Shown here one piece after another: positions 11,768 through 23,132 of a DNA stretch of 64,000 nt; the stretch's first letter is position 1, and each line of letters begins with the position of its first letter. Under the pieces are notes generated by a model. That model was not told the origin of the DNA. It worked only from the letters and a program-made list of their open reading frames with translations, and made no database searches. The stretch spans positions 9,059,582-9,123,581 of the forward strand of contig NC_063262.1 of NCBI RefSeq assembly GCF_019578655.1, in the 5' to 3' direction. The translations under genes and the position numbers were made by a program. The DNA comes from Ricinus communis (taxonomy: Eukaryota; Streptophyta; Magnoliopsida; Malpighiales; Euphorbiaceae).

Positions 11768-13530
11768 TATAAAGATGTTTTTCCGGATAACTTACCAAAA
11801 GACCTTCTGCCACTTAGAGACATTGAGCATGCCATCGATTTGATTCTCGAGGCATCCTTACCTAACAAGGCAGCCTATAGATGCAATCCGAAAGAAAGTA
11901 AGGAACTTCAAAGGCAAATTGATGAATTAATTCTAAGGGGCTATGTGAGAGAGAGCATGAGTCCATGTGCCGTTCCCGCTCTCTTAGTACCAAAAACAGA
12001 TGGTACTTGAAGAATGTGTTTTGATAGTCATTCCATAAACAATATCACAATCAAATATAGATTCCCTATGCCTAGATTGCAAGACATGCTGGATGAGTTG
12101 AGTGGTGCCTTAATCTTTTCCAAAATGGATTTAAGGAGTGGATACTACCAAATGAGAATTAGGGAAGGAGATGAGTGGAAGACGGCATTCAAAACAAAAC
12201 AAGGGTTATACGAGTGGTTAGTGATGCCATTCGGGCTTTGCAATGCCCCAAGCTCTTTCATGAGATAAACGAAGTCCTCCGTCCTTTTCTGAATAAATTT
12301 GTTGTTGTTTACTTAGATGACATTCTTGTATATAGTAAAAACAATGAGGAGCATTTAATTCATTTGAGGATGTTGTTTGATAGATTGAGAGGGCAGAAGT
12401 TGTATGGAAAACTAGAAAAATGTACTTTCATGACTCCTAGTATTGTATTCCTAGGATATATTATAGCAAGAGAGGGGGTGCATGTAGATCCCGAGAAGGT
12501 CAAGGCAGTACAATTTTGGTTGGCTCCGAAGAATGTGCACGAGGTTAGAAGCTTCCCTGGACTAGCATCATTCTATAGGAGGTTCATTCGAAACTTCTCA
12601 ACCATCATGGCTCCCATCACCGAATTGACAAAGAAAGGAGAGTTCAAGTGGAATAAAGGTGCCCAAAGGGTCTTTGAGAAGGTAAAATTTCAACCTTGCA
12701 ATGCTCCGGTTCTTATACTTCTTGATTTTAACAAGGTGTTTGAGGTGGAGTGTGATGCAAGCAGGATTGGGATTGGTGCGGTATTGATCCAAGAAAGAAA
12801 ACTAGTGAACTATTTTAGTGAGAAACTCAATGGGGCTAAATTGAACTGCTCAACCTATACGGTGGTCAGAGCCCTTAATCATTGGTCTCACTACCTTATA
12901 CCAAAATCATTTGTTTTTCATTCTGATCATGAGGCCTTAAAGTTCATCCATGGGCAACAAAAACTCAACAAGAGGCATGTAAAGTGGGTAGAATTCCTTC
13001 AAACTTTCACTTTTAGCTCCAAGTATAAAGATGAGAAAAGCAACGTAGTGGCTGATGCTCTATCAAGAAGAAGCTACTCACTTTCCATGGTCGATGCCAA
13101 AATCTTAGGTTTTAAACAACTCAAGGAGTACTACAAAGATGATCCTGATTTTTCAAGTGAGATGGAGAATCCTACTAGTCAGTTTGTACGTCAAGAAGGA
13201 TTCCTCTTCAAAGGTAACAAGCTGTGTGTTCCAAAGAGTGGGGTTCGGGAGTTGTTAGTGCGAGAAGTACACAGTGGGGATTTAGCTGGTCACTTTAGGA
13301 TACAAAAGACAATTGATATCTTAGGTGAATATTTTTATTAGCCTAGGATGATCAAAGATGTAACCCATGTAGTAGAGAGATGTGCTACTTGCCAAAAGAC
13401 CAAGGGACACTTCAAAAGGGGTCTCTACACACCACTGCCGATTCCGAACAGACCATGGGATAATGTAAGCATGGACTTTATTGTGGGTTTGCCAAGAACA
13501 CAAAGAGGAAGGGATAGCATCATGGTCTCT
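11768..13530 (+). pseudogene. reverse transcriptase, RNase H and integrase start of gypsy element B
   Basis: Reverse transcriptase motifs in order are [24 protein letters not shown] and the catalytic VVYLDDILVYS at about 12300-12335. RNase H follows (FEVECDASRIGIGAVL, then DALSRRS). Then comes the integrase zinc-binding part, with histidines in EVHSGDLAGHF and cysteines in CATCQ, then the first catalytic aspartate in SMDFIVGLP. A frameshift near 12265 and stops near 12010 and 13341 break it. It ends at DSIMV, roughly a third of the way through integrase. Confidence 0.85.
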
Positions 13531-13540
13531 ACACACCACT
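13524..13540 (+). repeat. 17-base local duplicate at the gypsy/LINE junction
   Basis: GGTCTCTACACACCACT here is an exact copy of 13420-13436, about 100 bases upstream in integrase. In-frame integrase sequence ends as this copy begins, and LINE endonuclease sequence starts directly after it. It looks like templated filler DNA at a repair junction. Confidence 0.7.
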
Positions 13541-16500
13541 AACTTGTTTCTCTATGAAACAAAGTTTCATTCTAATTTTTGCAGTAATTTTAAATTTTAA
13601 TTGAATTTTGATCATATGTTTGTTGTTAATAGTGCTGGAGTTAAAGGCAGGGTAATTCTTTTCTAGAAGGACCCTCTCAATATCACCATCAAGTCTTATT
13701 CATGTGGCCATACAGATATAGTAGTATAAGAACATGGTAACATGTGGAGATTTACTGGTATGTATGGCGACCCTGACTCATCTCTTTGGCATTTCTCAAG
13801 GGATTTATTAAGACTGTTGTCTACAATTTCAAATTTAGCACCCTTACCATGGGTATTGGGAGGGAATTTTAATGAAATACTTTATAGGCATGAAAAAGTT
13901 AAGGCTCGAGTTAGGAACTTTAATCAAATAATGAGCTTTCATGATGTTATTGATGATTGTTCTCTTCGAGATATTGATTCCATCGACCAAAATTCACATG
14001 GATCAATAGGCACGATACTACTAATCTTATTAAATGCCGACTAGACAGATTTTTTTTAACTCGGATTGGAATTTATTGTTTCCATCTGCCTATGCTGAAA
14101 ACATATGTTTTTACCATTCTGACCATTATACTATTAGAATGACTACCCAAGCTTATCCGAATTTAGCAGATGTAAGGGCCCTAAAGGTCCTAGAAATCGG
14201 TTTCACTTTGAGGAGGTTTGGATTTCTAAGGAGGAATGCACTGAAATTATTGAGAAAGCATGGTCAATTGGGTCGAGAGCTAGTACAGGATCGATGGAAA
14301 ACTCAATTAAGTCTTGCAGTTCTACTTTGAGTTCATGGAATTTTGATAAGTTCAGGAGACTTCCTTCTAGGAAAGTAAGAATTTGTAAGGAAATTGAGCG
14401 ACTGTATTCAAACACGTGCTCAAGGGCGGATATCGGTCGGATCAAAGCAGTTAGAATGCAAACTTGAAAATTACATAATAAAGAGGAGATGTATTTGAAG
14501 CATCGGTCAAAGGCTACATGGTTGGCACATGGAGACAGAAAGTTGAATTCCACTTCTAGGTGTCCCAACGTAGGAAAGCTAATACTACAGCTGATGTTCG
14601 AGGTCAAATGGAAACTAGCAGAATTCAAAGTCAGGCATTTAGATACTATACAGAGGTACTATACGGACCTTTTCTGCACTTCTGACCCATGTGATGTTGC
14701 TATAATACAGGTGCTAAAGTATGTCTCAGTGAGTGTTACTAATGCTTTGAATAATCTGCTTATATCGCCTTTTATAGCTAATGAGATTAAAATTGCCCTC
14801 TTTAATATGCATCCATCTAAGGCTCTAGGTCCTGATGGATTTCCTGCTCTATTCTACTAGAAGTTTTGGAGTGTTGTTGGTGAGGATATTACTAGGGAGT
14901 ACTTGGAGTTTCTTAACTCGAGTGTTAGATGGGAGAAATGGAATAAAACTTCGATTACTGTAGTGCCTAAATTTCAACAGCTGCAACATGCTAAAGAGTT
15001 TAGATCGATAAGTTTGTGTAATGTCACTTTTAAATTTATCACTAGAGCTATCACTAATTGGCTTAAGGGAATCCTCATTCGGGCTATTGATGATTGTTAG
15101 TGTGCTTTCATTCCAAGAAGACTCATTTTTTATAATGTCCTCCTTGGATTTGAGTGTATACATTGGATCATAATCATAGAGGTGGGCATATGGGTTATAT
15201 CTCTCTTAAACTGGTAAGATACATGAGAGGGTGGAATGGAAATTTCAAGAATTCCTGTAGCTAAAGATGGGTTTTCATTGTAGATGGCTGGCTTTAATTA
15301 TAAGATGTGTGCGGTTTGCTTCCTATTCTTTTCTCATTAATGGGGAGGTGTCTAGTAATGTTACTCCTGGTAGAGGGAATCGACAAAGGGATATGCTTTC
15401 TACATATCTCTTTATTTTATGTGCACATGGATTATCTTCTTTATTGTCTTATGCAGTTTCTGTAGGTAATTTTCATGGAGTGCAGATTGCCAGACATAAC
15501 CCAGTCATTTCTCACCTTTTCTTTGCAAATAACAACCTAATTTTTTATAGAGCTTCAGTGCGTGATTGTGCTAATTTGAAAAATTATTTGAAGCTCTATG
15601 AGTTGGCCTCAGGATAAATGATTGACTATGAGGAATCAAACTTATCTTTTAGTCCTAATTGTAAGGATGCTAATATTACAATTGTAAAGGATCTATTTGG
15701 TGTACCGATGGTTCATGGCCATCAAGTGTATCTTGGTTTACCTACTTTCTTCCTCAAGAATAAGAGGCTACAATTTTCTTACTTGTGAGATAGAGTTTCT
15801 CAAAGGATGTATGGTTGGAATAAGAAATCCTTCTCAATAGGCGATAAGGAGACTCTTATTAAAGCAGTGGCCTAATTCATTCCAACCTATGCAATGTCTT
15901 GCTTCAGGCTTCTTTATTTATTTTGGATGATATAAAGTGCCTATGTGCAAAATTTTGGTGGGGTGGTAGTAAGTCAGGAAATAAGATGCACTGGGAGTCT
16001 TGAGATTTTCTATGTAGACAAAAGTCTACTAGAGGCATGGGTTTCCGTGATCTTAAACTATTTAACCAGGCAATAATGGGAAATATAAATGGAGATTACT
16101 CATAAGGCCTGACTCTCTAGTTTCTAAAGTTCTCAAAGGAAAACACTATCCACAAGGTCTATTTTAGATGCAACCTTAGGAGCTTACTTCGGGGAAAGGA
16201 ATTGATTAATCTTGGGTTGCGATGGAGAAGCTTACTTCGGGGAAAGGAATTGATTAATCTTGGGTTGCGATGGAGAATTGGTGATGGGGCGTCCACCCGT
16301 GTATATGAGGATAAATGGTTTCCTATGTTGTTTAGTTTCATGTTAGCTCTCATAGAGTCTTGCTTGATAATACACTTGTTTCACATTTATTACAACCCAA
16401 TGGAGATTGGAATGCAGCTATGGTTTAGAATAATTTCCACCAACATGAGGCAGTAATGATTTTGGCTATACCTCGACCTCGATTTCGTGTACAGAACTCT

Positions 16501-17486
16501 CCATGTTTGCATTTTAAGAAGAGATGAGTTTATTTAATTAAGAGTGCCTATTTTGCTTGCCAACAACACAAGCTCTCATCTGAGGCTTGGTTGACGTATA
16601 TTTGGGCGTTTTCGCTATCTCCTAAGGTAAAAAATTTTATTTGGAGAGCATGTCAAAATATCTTAACAACTCTTATTAATTTAGCCGCTCATCATGTTCT
16701 AACAATACTCTTATGTCCAAGATGTGGTTTTCCATGGGAAACAATTGCACATGCTATTTTTTGGTGTCCATTTATAAAGTATATATGGAATTTTAGTCTA
16801 TTTGGTATGATTTTGAAAAATATAAAATCAAATAATTTCACTCATATGATGCTTTACTTTCGGGAAAGATAGAAAAGCAAGAGATGGAGCACTTCTCCAT
16901 TTGTGCGTGGCAATCTTAAAGTTTAAGGAAGAGTTTTATCCATCAGCGAGGTTTTATTCCTTTTAACTTGATTTATACATGGGCTATATCTTTTTATGAG
17001 GAATAATAGTCACAAACTGACTCCCTTTCTACATTGCATTTGTATGAAGGATGCTCACGCTGGCTAGCTCCAATGGGTAGTATTTATAAAATAAATACTG
17101 ATGTTGGTTTATGATGATTTAGGAATTTATAGTCTTAGGTGGTAATTCAGAATTCAATGGGGGAATGCATGGTAATGGGAAGTTTCCCGATCCCTAATAG
17201 TAGCTCAGTTTTATTGGGTGAATTAGAAGCCATTCGTGCAGGTATATTACTTGCTATGGATTGTGATTTACTTAGCTTAGTGGTGGAATCAGACTCACAA
17301 GCTGCCATCTCGCTTCTAAATGGCAGTGATATGTTAATGGATGAGACAAATATGTTAATTCAAGATATCAAGCAGCTAGGGTCATTGGTAAATGTGGTTA
17401 GGTTTGTATTTGCGTCTAGGACTTGCAACAAAGTAGCTCACGGTCTTACTCATCTAGGACTCTCCCTTGAGATTAATTTTATTTAG
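13541..17486 (+). pseudogene. LINE ORF2, second fragment (endonuclease, reverse transcriptase, RNase H)
   Basis: Reading resumes with LVFLYETK, the endonuclease ETK motif, then MWRFTGMYGDPD and PWVLGGNFNEIL (about 13740-13880). Reverse transcriptase pieces follow: NMHPSKALGPDGFPALFY (14800-14860), FRSISLCNVTFKFI (15000-15045), and a decayed version of the catalytic block near 15500-15545 (HLFFANNN, where F-A-D-D is expected). The zinc-binding segment is LSPKVKNFIWRACQNILTT with CPRCGFPWETIAHAIFWCPF (about 16610-16780). The RNase H-type end reads GELEAIRAGILLAMD, VVESDSQAAISLL and CNKVAHGLTHLGLSLE, with a stop at 17484-17486. Stops and frameshifts throughout show it is inactive. Confidence 0.85.
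16181..16276 (+). repeat. 48-base tandem duplication inside LINE ORF2
   Basis: Bases 16181-16228 are repeated exactly at 16229-16276. The unit contains ATTGATTAATCTTGGGTTGC. Because 48 is a multiple of three, it duplicates 16 codons without shifting frame. The two copies are identical, so it is recent compared with the rest of the decayed element. Confidence 0.9.
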
Positions 17487-17573
17487 TTGGAGGATGAGAC
17501 TCCTATAAGGCTTCATGACCTAGCTTCAGGACCTTCTTCTAATTCATGATCTTCAATCTTAGTGTAGATAGTA

Positions 17574-17705
17574 GGCAAAAACCATAATTTGGCCCTTAAA
17601 CTTGTATATTTTTGGATTTAGGCCCCTCAAGTTCAAAATGGTGGAATTAGGCCCTCGTATTGTTCAAGTTGGTGTTACTTTGCCCCTCATTAAACAGACG
17701 TTAGC
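17574..17705 (+). repeat. left terminal inverted repeat of the MULE
   Basis: It shares with the reverse complement of 22840-22965 the blocks GGCAAAAACCATAATTTGG, AGGCCCCTCAAGTTCAAAAT and GTTCAAGTTGGTGTTACTTT in the same order and spacing. Overall identity is roughly 80 percent by eye. Confidence 0.88.
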
Positions 17706-18301
17706 CCGTGAATTTTACCTTATCAATGAAATATTATTTTTTATATTTAATTTGGTAAAAGTAAAATTTGATACCTCTCTCCTTAGTACACACCATCTCA
17801 TTTTGGAACCAAAATACAACGTATTAGCTCAAATGTAAAGAAGCGTGAAAGAAACCTTAATTTGATATATCTCTCCTAAATCCCTAATTACTCTCAGAAC
17901 CAGATTGATTTATAAAAAAATCCAAAATTCCACACAGTTTTAAGCTTTGAAATCGCGCTTGTTAACCTAGGAAATTCTAAGAAAGAAAAAGTTTCATTTT
18001 CAGTGTTGGGAGCAGCAAAAGGTATGCAATGATTCTCTCTTCTTTGATGTCTAAATTTCATTGGTGTTATAGTGGTCCCAAATTATTTTTTACTATGAAT
18101 GTTGGAGGAATTTTATGCATGTGGTCCCATTGCTTGTTTGTTAGCATTTGTATCTTTGATGTTGTGACAAGTAAAAACTTATTTGTTCGTTCATGATTGA
18201 ATTCTTTAATACTTTAGTGCCTGAAAATGCTTTGAATGTGAACATTTAATTTTTTTATTCCTTATTTGTCTTATATTGTTTATTATTCCAACATTTGCAG
18301 A

Positions 18302-21220
18302 ATGGAAGAGGTATTTATTATTCTAAACACTCATCGTAAGGGTAGTATAAATAGGAAGGGTAGTAAAAGTGAGTATGTAGGTGGGACAGTGGACTGATGG
18401 ATGAAAACTTAGACTTAGATGAGATGTCTTACTCTAATATAATGTATTATATTAAGAAATTAGGCTATGATAAATTAGGGGGCATTTGTTATAAAAGTAG
18501 GTTGATTGGGGAGTTTGTTAGCATACACAGTAACAAATGCCTTACAGATTTGATTAAACACATGCTTAATGGGTCTGTCCTTAATCTATACATAGATCAT
18601 TCAGTCTCCAATTGCAATGCAACTGATGGACTCATTGATCAACCATTTGCTGAAGTTGTAGGAAGTAGTCAAAGGGCAGAAGTCTTAACTGGTTTTGGTG
18701 TTAGTGAAGTCTTAACTAACGGGGAAGAAGTGCTTGACCTAGATTGCAGACTTCATAAGACTTATAATGAGTTTGTTGTTCCAGTTAATCAACTAATTGA
18801 TGATGAAGATGAAAAATTTCAAGAAGCTAGGGCTAAAGTGAGAGAATATCATAGGAAGAAAAAAATAGGCAGAAAAGATAAGAAAGTGGAAGAGGTAGTT
18901 GGTGTTGGTGCACCAATAAATGAAGTAGAAGAACTTGAGGAAGCTGAGAATGATGAAGTTGGGGGCTCATCTTATAAAAGTGATGGGAATAGTTCCTAGT
19001 GATGTGGAGTATGGAGAAACTACTTTAAGAAGGAGAAGTACTTTAGTCAGGTTTGATCCTGACAATACAATTCTTGTACTCTATTTAGGAATGGTTTTCC
19101 TAAACTCTCAACAAGTGAGAGATGTAATTGTTAAGTATGCAATTATAAAGGGCTTAGGGGTGGCAATGAAAAAGAATGAGCTAGGTATACTAAGGGCAAA
19201 ATGTGAAGGGGCTCCTAATTGCCGTTGGATATTATTTGTCTCTAAGAAAAAGAATGATGACAACCTTACTGTAAAAACATATTATCCTTCTCACAAGTGT
19301 TATAGGATGTCAAAGAATAAAATGACAACTAGTTCATTTCTAGCTAGGTACCTCAAAACAAGGCTGATGACACAACCTAGTATTAAACTAAAGAACTTGA
19401 GGGCTCCGTGTAGGAAAAAACTAAAAACTCAGTTTTACTGTTGCTAGGGCAGTAAAGAACAAAGTGTTGGTTGAATTGGTTGGAGATTAGAGGGTAGAGT
19501 ATGCTAAGCTACATGAGTATGTACAAGAGAATAAAATAAGTAACCCAGATAGTACTTGTGTTGTGAAACTTGACAACTTTGAGCAGTATGACAATAAGAA
19601 ATTTAAGAGATTTTATATATGCTTTGAAGCAATAAAGAAAGGGTTTATAGATAGTTGTAGGCCAATATTTGGGATGGATGGATATTTTTTGAAGGGGATT
19701 GTCAAATGGCAATTTTTGTCTGCAATGGGTAAGGATGGAAACAATCAGATGTTTCCTGTTGCATAGGGTGTTGTTGAAGTTGAGAACAAGAATAACTAGG
19801 CATGGTTTCTGAGGTGCTTAAAGCATGACCTTCCCTTAGGTAATGGAGATAAATACTGCATATAAGTTATATGCAAAAGATACTGAATCATAACTATTTA
19901 TTTACTTTCATATAGGTTTACATGTGTTTTCTAATGTTGTTTTCTATTATGCAGAGACTTGATGCTAGTATTAAGGTTGAACTACCAAATATTAAGCATA
20001 GAATTATGCAAGACACATCTATGCTCAATAAGTAACAAAATGGAGGGGAGATGAGAGAAAATTTGCTTTTCGAGGAATGGCTAAAGCAATATTTGAGACA
20101 TAATTAAAGGCAAAGATGCAAACCTAGAAGAGTTGGATACTGGAATAGTGGAGGATGCTCTTGAGAGGCTAATGGAGGCATGGTGTAAAGCCTTCTTTAG
20201 TACCACCATTAAATGTGATGTTGTTGACAATAACTTGTCACAAAAATTTAATGGTTGGATGCTAGAAGCTAAGTGTAAACCTATAACCAGTATGTTGGAT
20301 GAAATTAGGGTTGCAGTTATGAAAAGGATAGTAGAAAAAAGGAAGTTTGCTAAAACTTGGATTAATGATATATCTTCAAAGGCAATGGATAAGTTGGAAA
20401 AAAATAAGGAGCTTAGTTTCAATTGGTTTATGGAGTTCAACGGGGTTGAGTTTTGAGGTGACACATGTGGCTAATGCAGCTAATAGGCATACAATGCACT
20501 TTTCTAACAGTACATGTACTTGCAGGGAATGAGATTTAACTAGTATTCCCTGCCAACACAGTATATGTGCTATCTATAGTCAACATGGGCAGTCTGAGCA
20601 CTACATAGCAAACTGGTATAGGAAGGACGCTTACCTAAAGGCATACCAGCACATAATGCAACCTGTCTAGGGGATGATGCTTTAGAAACAAATAACTTTG
20701 CCACCACTTGAGCTACCTGAAGTGAGGAAGATGCCTAGCAGGCTTAAGAAAGCCAAAAGAAAGAACAAAGATGAAATCAAGAAGGTAGGGAAATTAAGCA
20801 GAAATGGAAGGGTTATGAAATGCAAACATCGTGGTAGCAAAAAACATAATAGTAGAGGTTGTCCTACAAAGCTAAAGACAACCATGTAAATTTTCTAACT
20901 AACTACTGCATATATTATATTCTTAAATTTATTGTATTAACTATTTTAACTTTTTAACTCTTGGTTAGGGTGTAAACAAAAATAAAGAAAGAGAAAATAA
21001 AGAAAAGGCACCACAACCACCATCAAAGGAACTTAGAAGGCAAATCGCTAAAAATGTTATAAATGAACATTTTACAAGAAAGAAGTTGGAGACTAAGAGA
21101 AAAGAAATTGATGTTGCATCCACCACAACTTTTAACCAACCATCTAGATATGACAATATTGAGACAGAGTGTATACTTCTAGAAGTAACAGGAAGAAACC
21201 TAAAATGACAGATTTGGTTG
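18302..21220 (+). pseudogene. MULE transposase, decayed
   Basis: A likely leader intron precedes the start: donor AAAAG/GTATGC near 18020, acceptor TTTGCAG at 18300. Pieces in order are an N-terminal domain (EMSYSNIMYYIKKLGYDKLG, from 18420) and a DNA-binding domain (CEGAPNCRWILFVSKK, then YYPSHKCYRM, 19200-19310). Next is the catalytic domain with its first aspartate in FGMDGYFLKG (about 19665-19695). A SWIM-type zinc finger reads CTCRE then CQH (20515-20565). A C-terminal zinc knuckle CKHR...H....C (20823-20865) has lost one cysteine to arginine. The block expected to hold the second catalytic aspartate ('isD.qkGl') is missing around 19850-19950, and several stops interrupt the frame. Confidence 0.82.
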
Positions 21221-21951
21221 TTATGTAAACACCACGACATGTGTAGGTATCTTCAATGTAAGTGGGTTTGTGTGGGTAAAGTCACAATGTTTGTTGAATG
21301 TAAATGTTTGTGACTGAGTATAACCTTGTTGTTGCATTTGTTTTTTTTTTTTAAACAACTAGACACATCATCATCCAGATTTCTCTATGATGGAAAAAAG
21401 AAGGAGAAAATGCAACATTGCTCTCAACCACCACTTTTAGATACAAATAGAAGCAAAGGCCCCATGATAAGAGAGAGGCAAACACAATAAACAGAAGAAG
21501 AAGATTACAATTACTATTATTTTTTGTGTAATATTTGTATTTTAACATAGAAAATAATTATGGCCATTTTGCTTAAAGATTGTCCTAATTGTAATAGTTG
21601 GCTGTTATTTTTTGCATGCAGTGGGTACTATCCATTAACAGGCAAAGGATGATAATGTTTCTTTTGTTCTCATGGCCATTGTTTATATGTACTGCTAATA
21701 TTTTGTTATATTAATGAAAGCAGTTTATTTCCGATCTAATTGTTTTATTTTGTTAATGCACTTGCAGTTTAGATTTTATCCAAAAGCAAGTAGTTTCTAA
21801 CAACAATGTAACAATATAAAGTAAATATAGAAATCTCACACATGTAAACCAACTTCCTAATTTATTAATAGATAAATAAGGGCTTATAGTACCATTACAA
21901 AATCACACGCAAATGCCTTGCTAAAATCCCTAAAAACCACTTACATTACAT

Positions 21952-22770
21952 CTATATTAAGAACTTGACATATACAACAATTGCCAAACAAACAAAGAAC
22001 AAACCCTTATACAATTGTCTACTTTTCTTTATAGCTTGCATATTCTGAGTCACCTCAATAAGGTTGGCCCTAAGTAAAACAATCTCCTGCTTGACAGCCT
22101 CAGTTGCACTTGAAGTGACCATTTCCATCTCCTTTTTAGCAGCTTCAATTTCCTCTTTTAACTCCGAATGAAACTCCTTAATTGAAGCGTTAAATTCATC
22201 CTTCATAACCTGCACTTCATTCTTCACATCTTCGTGATTAAGTATATAAGACCACTCCAACCTTGCAAGCTGATTCATTTCCCTTACTTCTTCTAGCAGC
22301 TTCACATTACACTCATTAATCCAATAACTATGCCACTAAAAATGATTACAACGGGACTACAAGACAAAAACAAGAAAAATATCATGAATAGATAAGCCAA
22401 TCTCACTTCTTACTTCTCACTTCATACCAAAAATGAGAAATACAGCTTTACTTACATTCTCATGAGGATATTTTCAAAATTTTCTCCCCCTATTGTGCTC
22501 TGTCCTTGCTATCATCAATCTTAGTCTGTTGCCACACATATATTTCAAGCTTAAAGGATTCATGGAACTACTACCTCCTACAGCGTATGTGCTTTCAGTT
22601 TGGCTTTGAAATGGTATTTCGCTTTCTGGTTGAGACACCATTGGTAGATTTCTTGACAAAAATGTTAGAGGATGTTTTGATTTCTTCAAACAAATGTTTC
22701 CAATGTGCTTGCAATTTCCAAAATCTCCCAAATTGAAATCCGTTATAACCCCAGCCCCAAAATCAAAATT
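21952..22770 (-). pseudogene. GRF-type zinc finger/coiled-coil/membrane-anchor gene inside the MULE, antisense to its transposase
   Basis: Two exons can be joined in frame: about 22770-22456 and 22356-21952, with donor GAAT/GTAAGT and acceptor CTTGTAG. The first exon holds KYMCGNRLRLMIARTEHNRG, then RKF and KYPHEN. The second begins SRCNHF then WHSYWINE. The pattern (C-G...GRkF.k.p....C.hF.W) is that of plant GRF zinc fingers, though the cysteine expected after 'fwk' is a tyrosine. A coiled coil of about 80 residues follows (KDEFNASIKEFHSELKEEIE), then a hydrophobic end LFFVCLAIVVYVKFLI. Two stops break it: TGA at 22474-22476, where a tryptophan is expected, and TAG between CNHF and WHSYW. 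No ATG was found upstream. The function of this protein type is unknown to me. Confidence 0.65.
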
Positions 22771-22839
22771 CCTCTTTTTTACCTTTTTGTTTTCTATTAT
22801 AAAAGTTAATGGCGTTAGCTTAAAATATAATATTTAATT

Positions 22840-22965
22840 AGGACGTTAACTAAGAGGCAAAGTAACACCAACTTGAACAGTATAAGTTACCTAATTCTAC
22901 TATTTTGAACTTGAGGGGCCTATATAAAAATGTACAAATTCAAAGACCAAATTATGGTTTTTGCC
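22840..22965 (-). repeat. right terminal inverted repeat of the MULE
   Basis: Reverse complement of the left repeat, with the same three conserved blocks. It ends in ATTATGGTTTTTGCC at 22965. The minus-strand zinc-finger gene would start just inside it, so this repeat could contain that gene's promoter. Confidence 0.88.
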
Positions 22966-22974
22966 TAGATTATA

Positions 22975-23132
22975 ATATTGGCAAAGCTTTTTGTTTGATT
23001 GAACTCTTTTTTCTTATCATGATTTTTTCCTTTGAGGGTTTTACATGGCAAGGTTTTTTAATAAGGTAATATTTGATGTAATTTCAGCCAAGTTTAATGA
23101 AAGATGATCTATTTCTCAAAAAAAAAAAAAAA
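22975..23132 (+). mobile_element. 3' end and poly(A) tail of the LINE
   Basis: This is the LINE 3' untranslated region after the MULE (GGTTTTACATGGCAAGG, then ATGAAAGATGATCTATTTCT), ending in a 15-base A run at 23118-23132. It is continuous in type with 17487-17573 on the far side of the MULE. Confidence 0.75.

Larger units (their letters stand above)
9013..13540 (+). mobile_element. Ty3/gypsy element B, 3'-truncated
   Basis: The order is LTR-like region, tRNA-Met primer-binding site, gag with zinc knuckle, protease, reverse transcriptase, RNase H, and integrase zinc finger and start of the catalytic core. The Ty3/gypsy gene order (integrase last) is clear. The element stops inside integrase at about 13530, and no 3' LTR is seen before LINE sequence resumes at 13541. 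Scattered stops and frameshifts (for example near 12265) make it defective. Confidence 0.82.
17574..22965. mobile_element. Mutator-like element (MULE) inserted in the LINE 3' untranslated region
   Basis: The two ends are inverted repeats of about 130 bases beginning GGCAAAAACCATAATTTGG. Flanking 9-base direct repeats, TAGATAGTA at 17565-17573 and TAGATTATA at 22966-22974, match at 7 of 9 positions; 9 bases is the usual Mutator duplication length. LINE 3' sequence continues on both sides. Inside are a decayed transposase on the plus strand (18302-21220) and a decayed zinc-finger/coiled-coil gene on the minus strand (21952-22770). The element is about 5.4 kb. Confidence 0.88.
6945..23132 (+). 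mobile_element. L1-type LINE, 5'-truncated, interrupted by gypsy and MULE insertions
   Basis: The LINE body is 6945-7740, 13541-17573 and 22966-23132, about 5 kb in all. It starts inside ORF1, runs through an endonuclease, reverse transcriptase, zinc-binding segment and RNase H of ORF2, and ends in a 3' untranslated region and a poly(A) run at 23118-23132. The 13-14 base target-site duplication at 6931-6944 and 23131-23143 shows that the outer ends belong to one insertion event. The two internal interruptions, 7741-13540 (Ty3/gypsy DNA) and 17574-22965 (a MULE), came later. Many in-frame stops and shifts show long decay. Confidence 0.82.
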
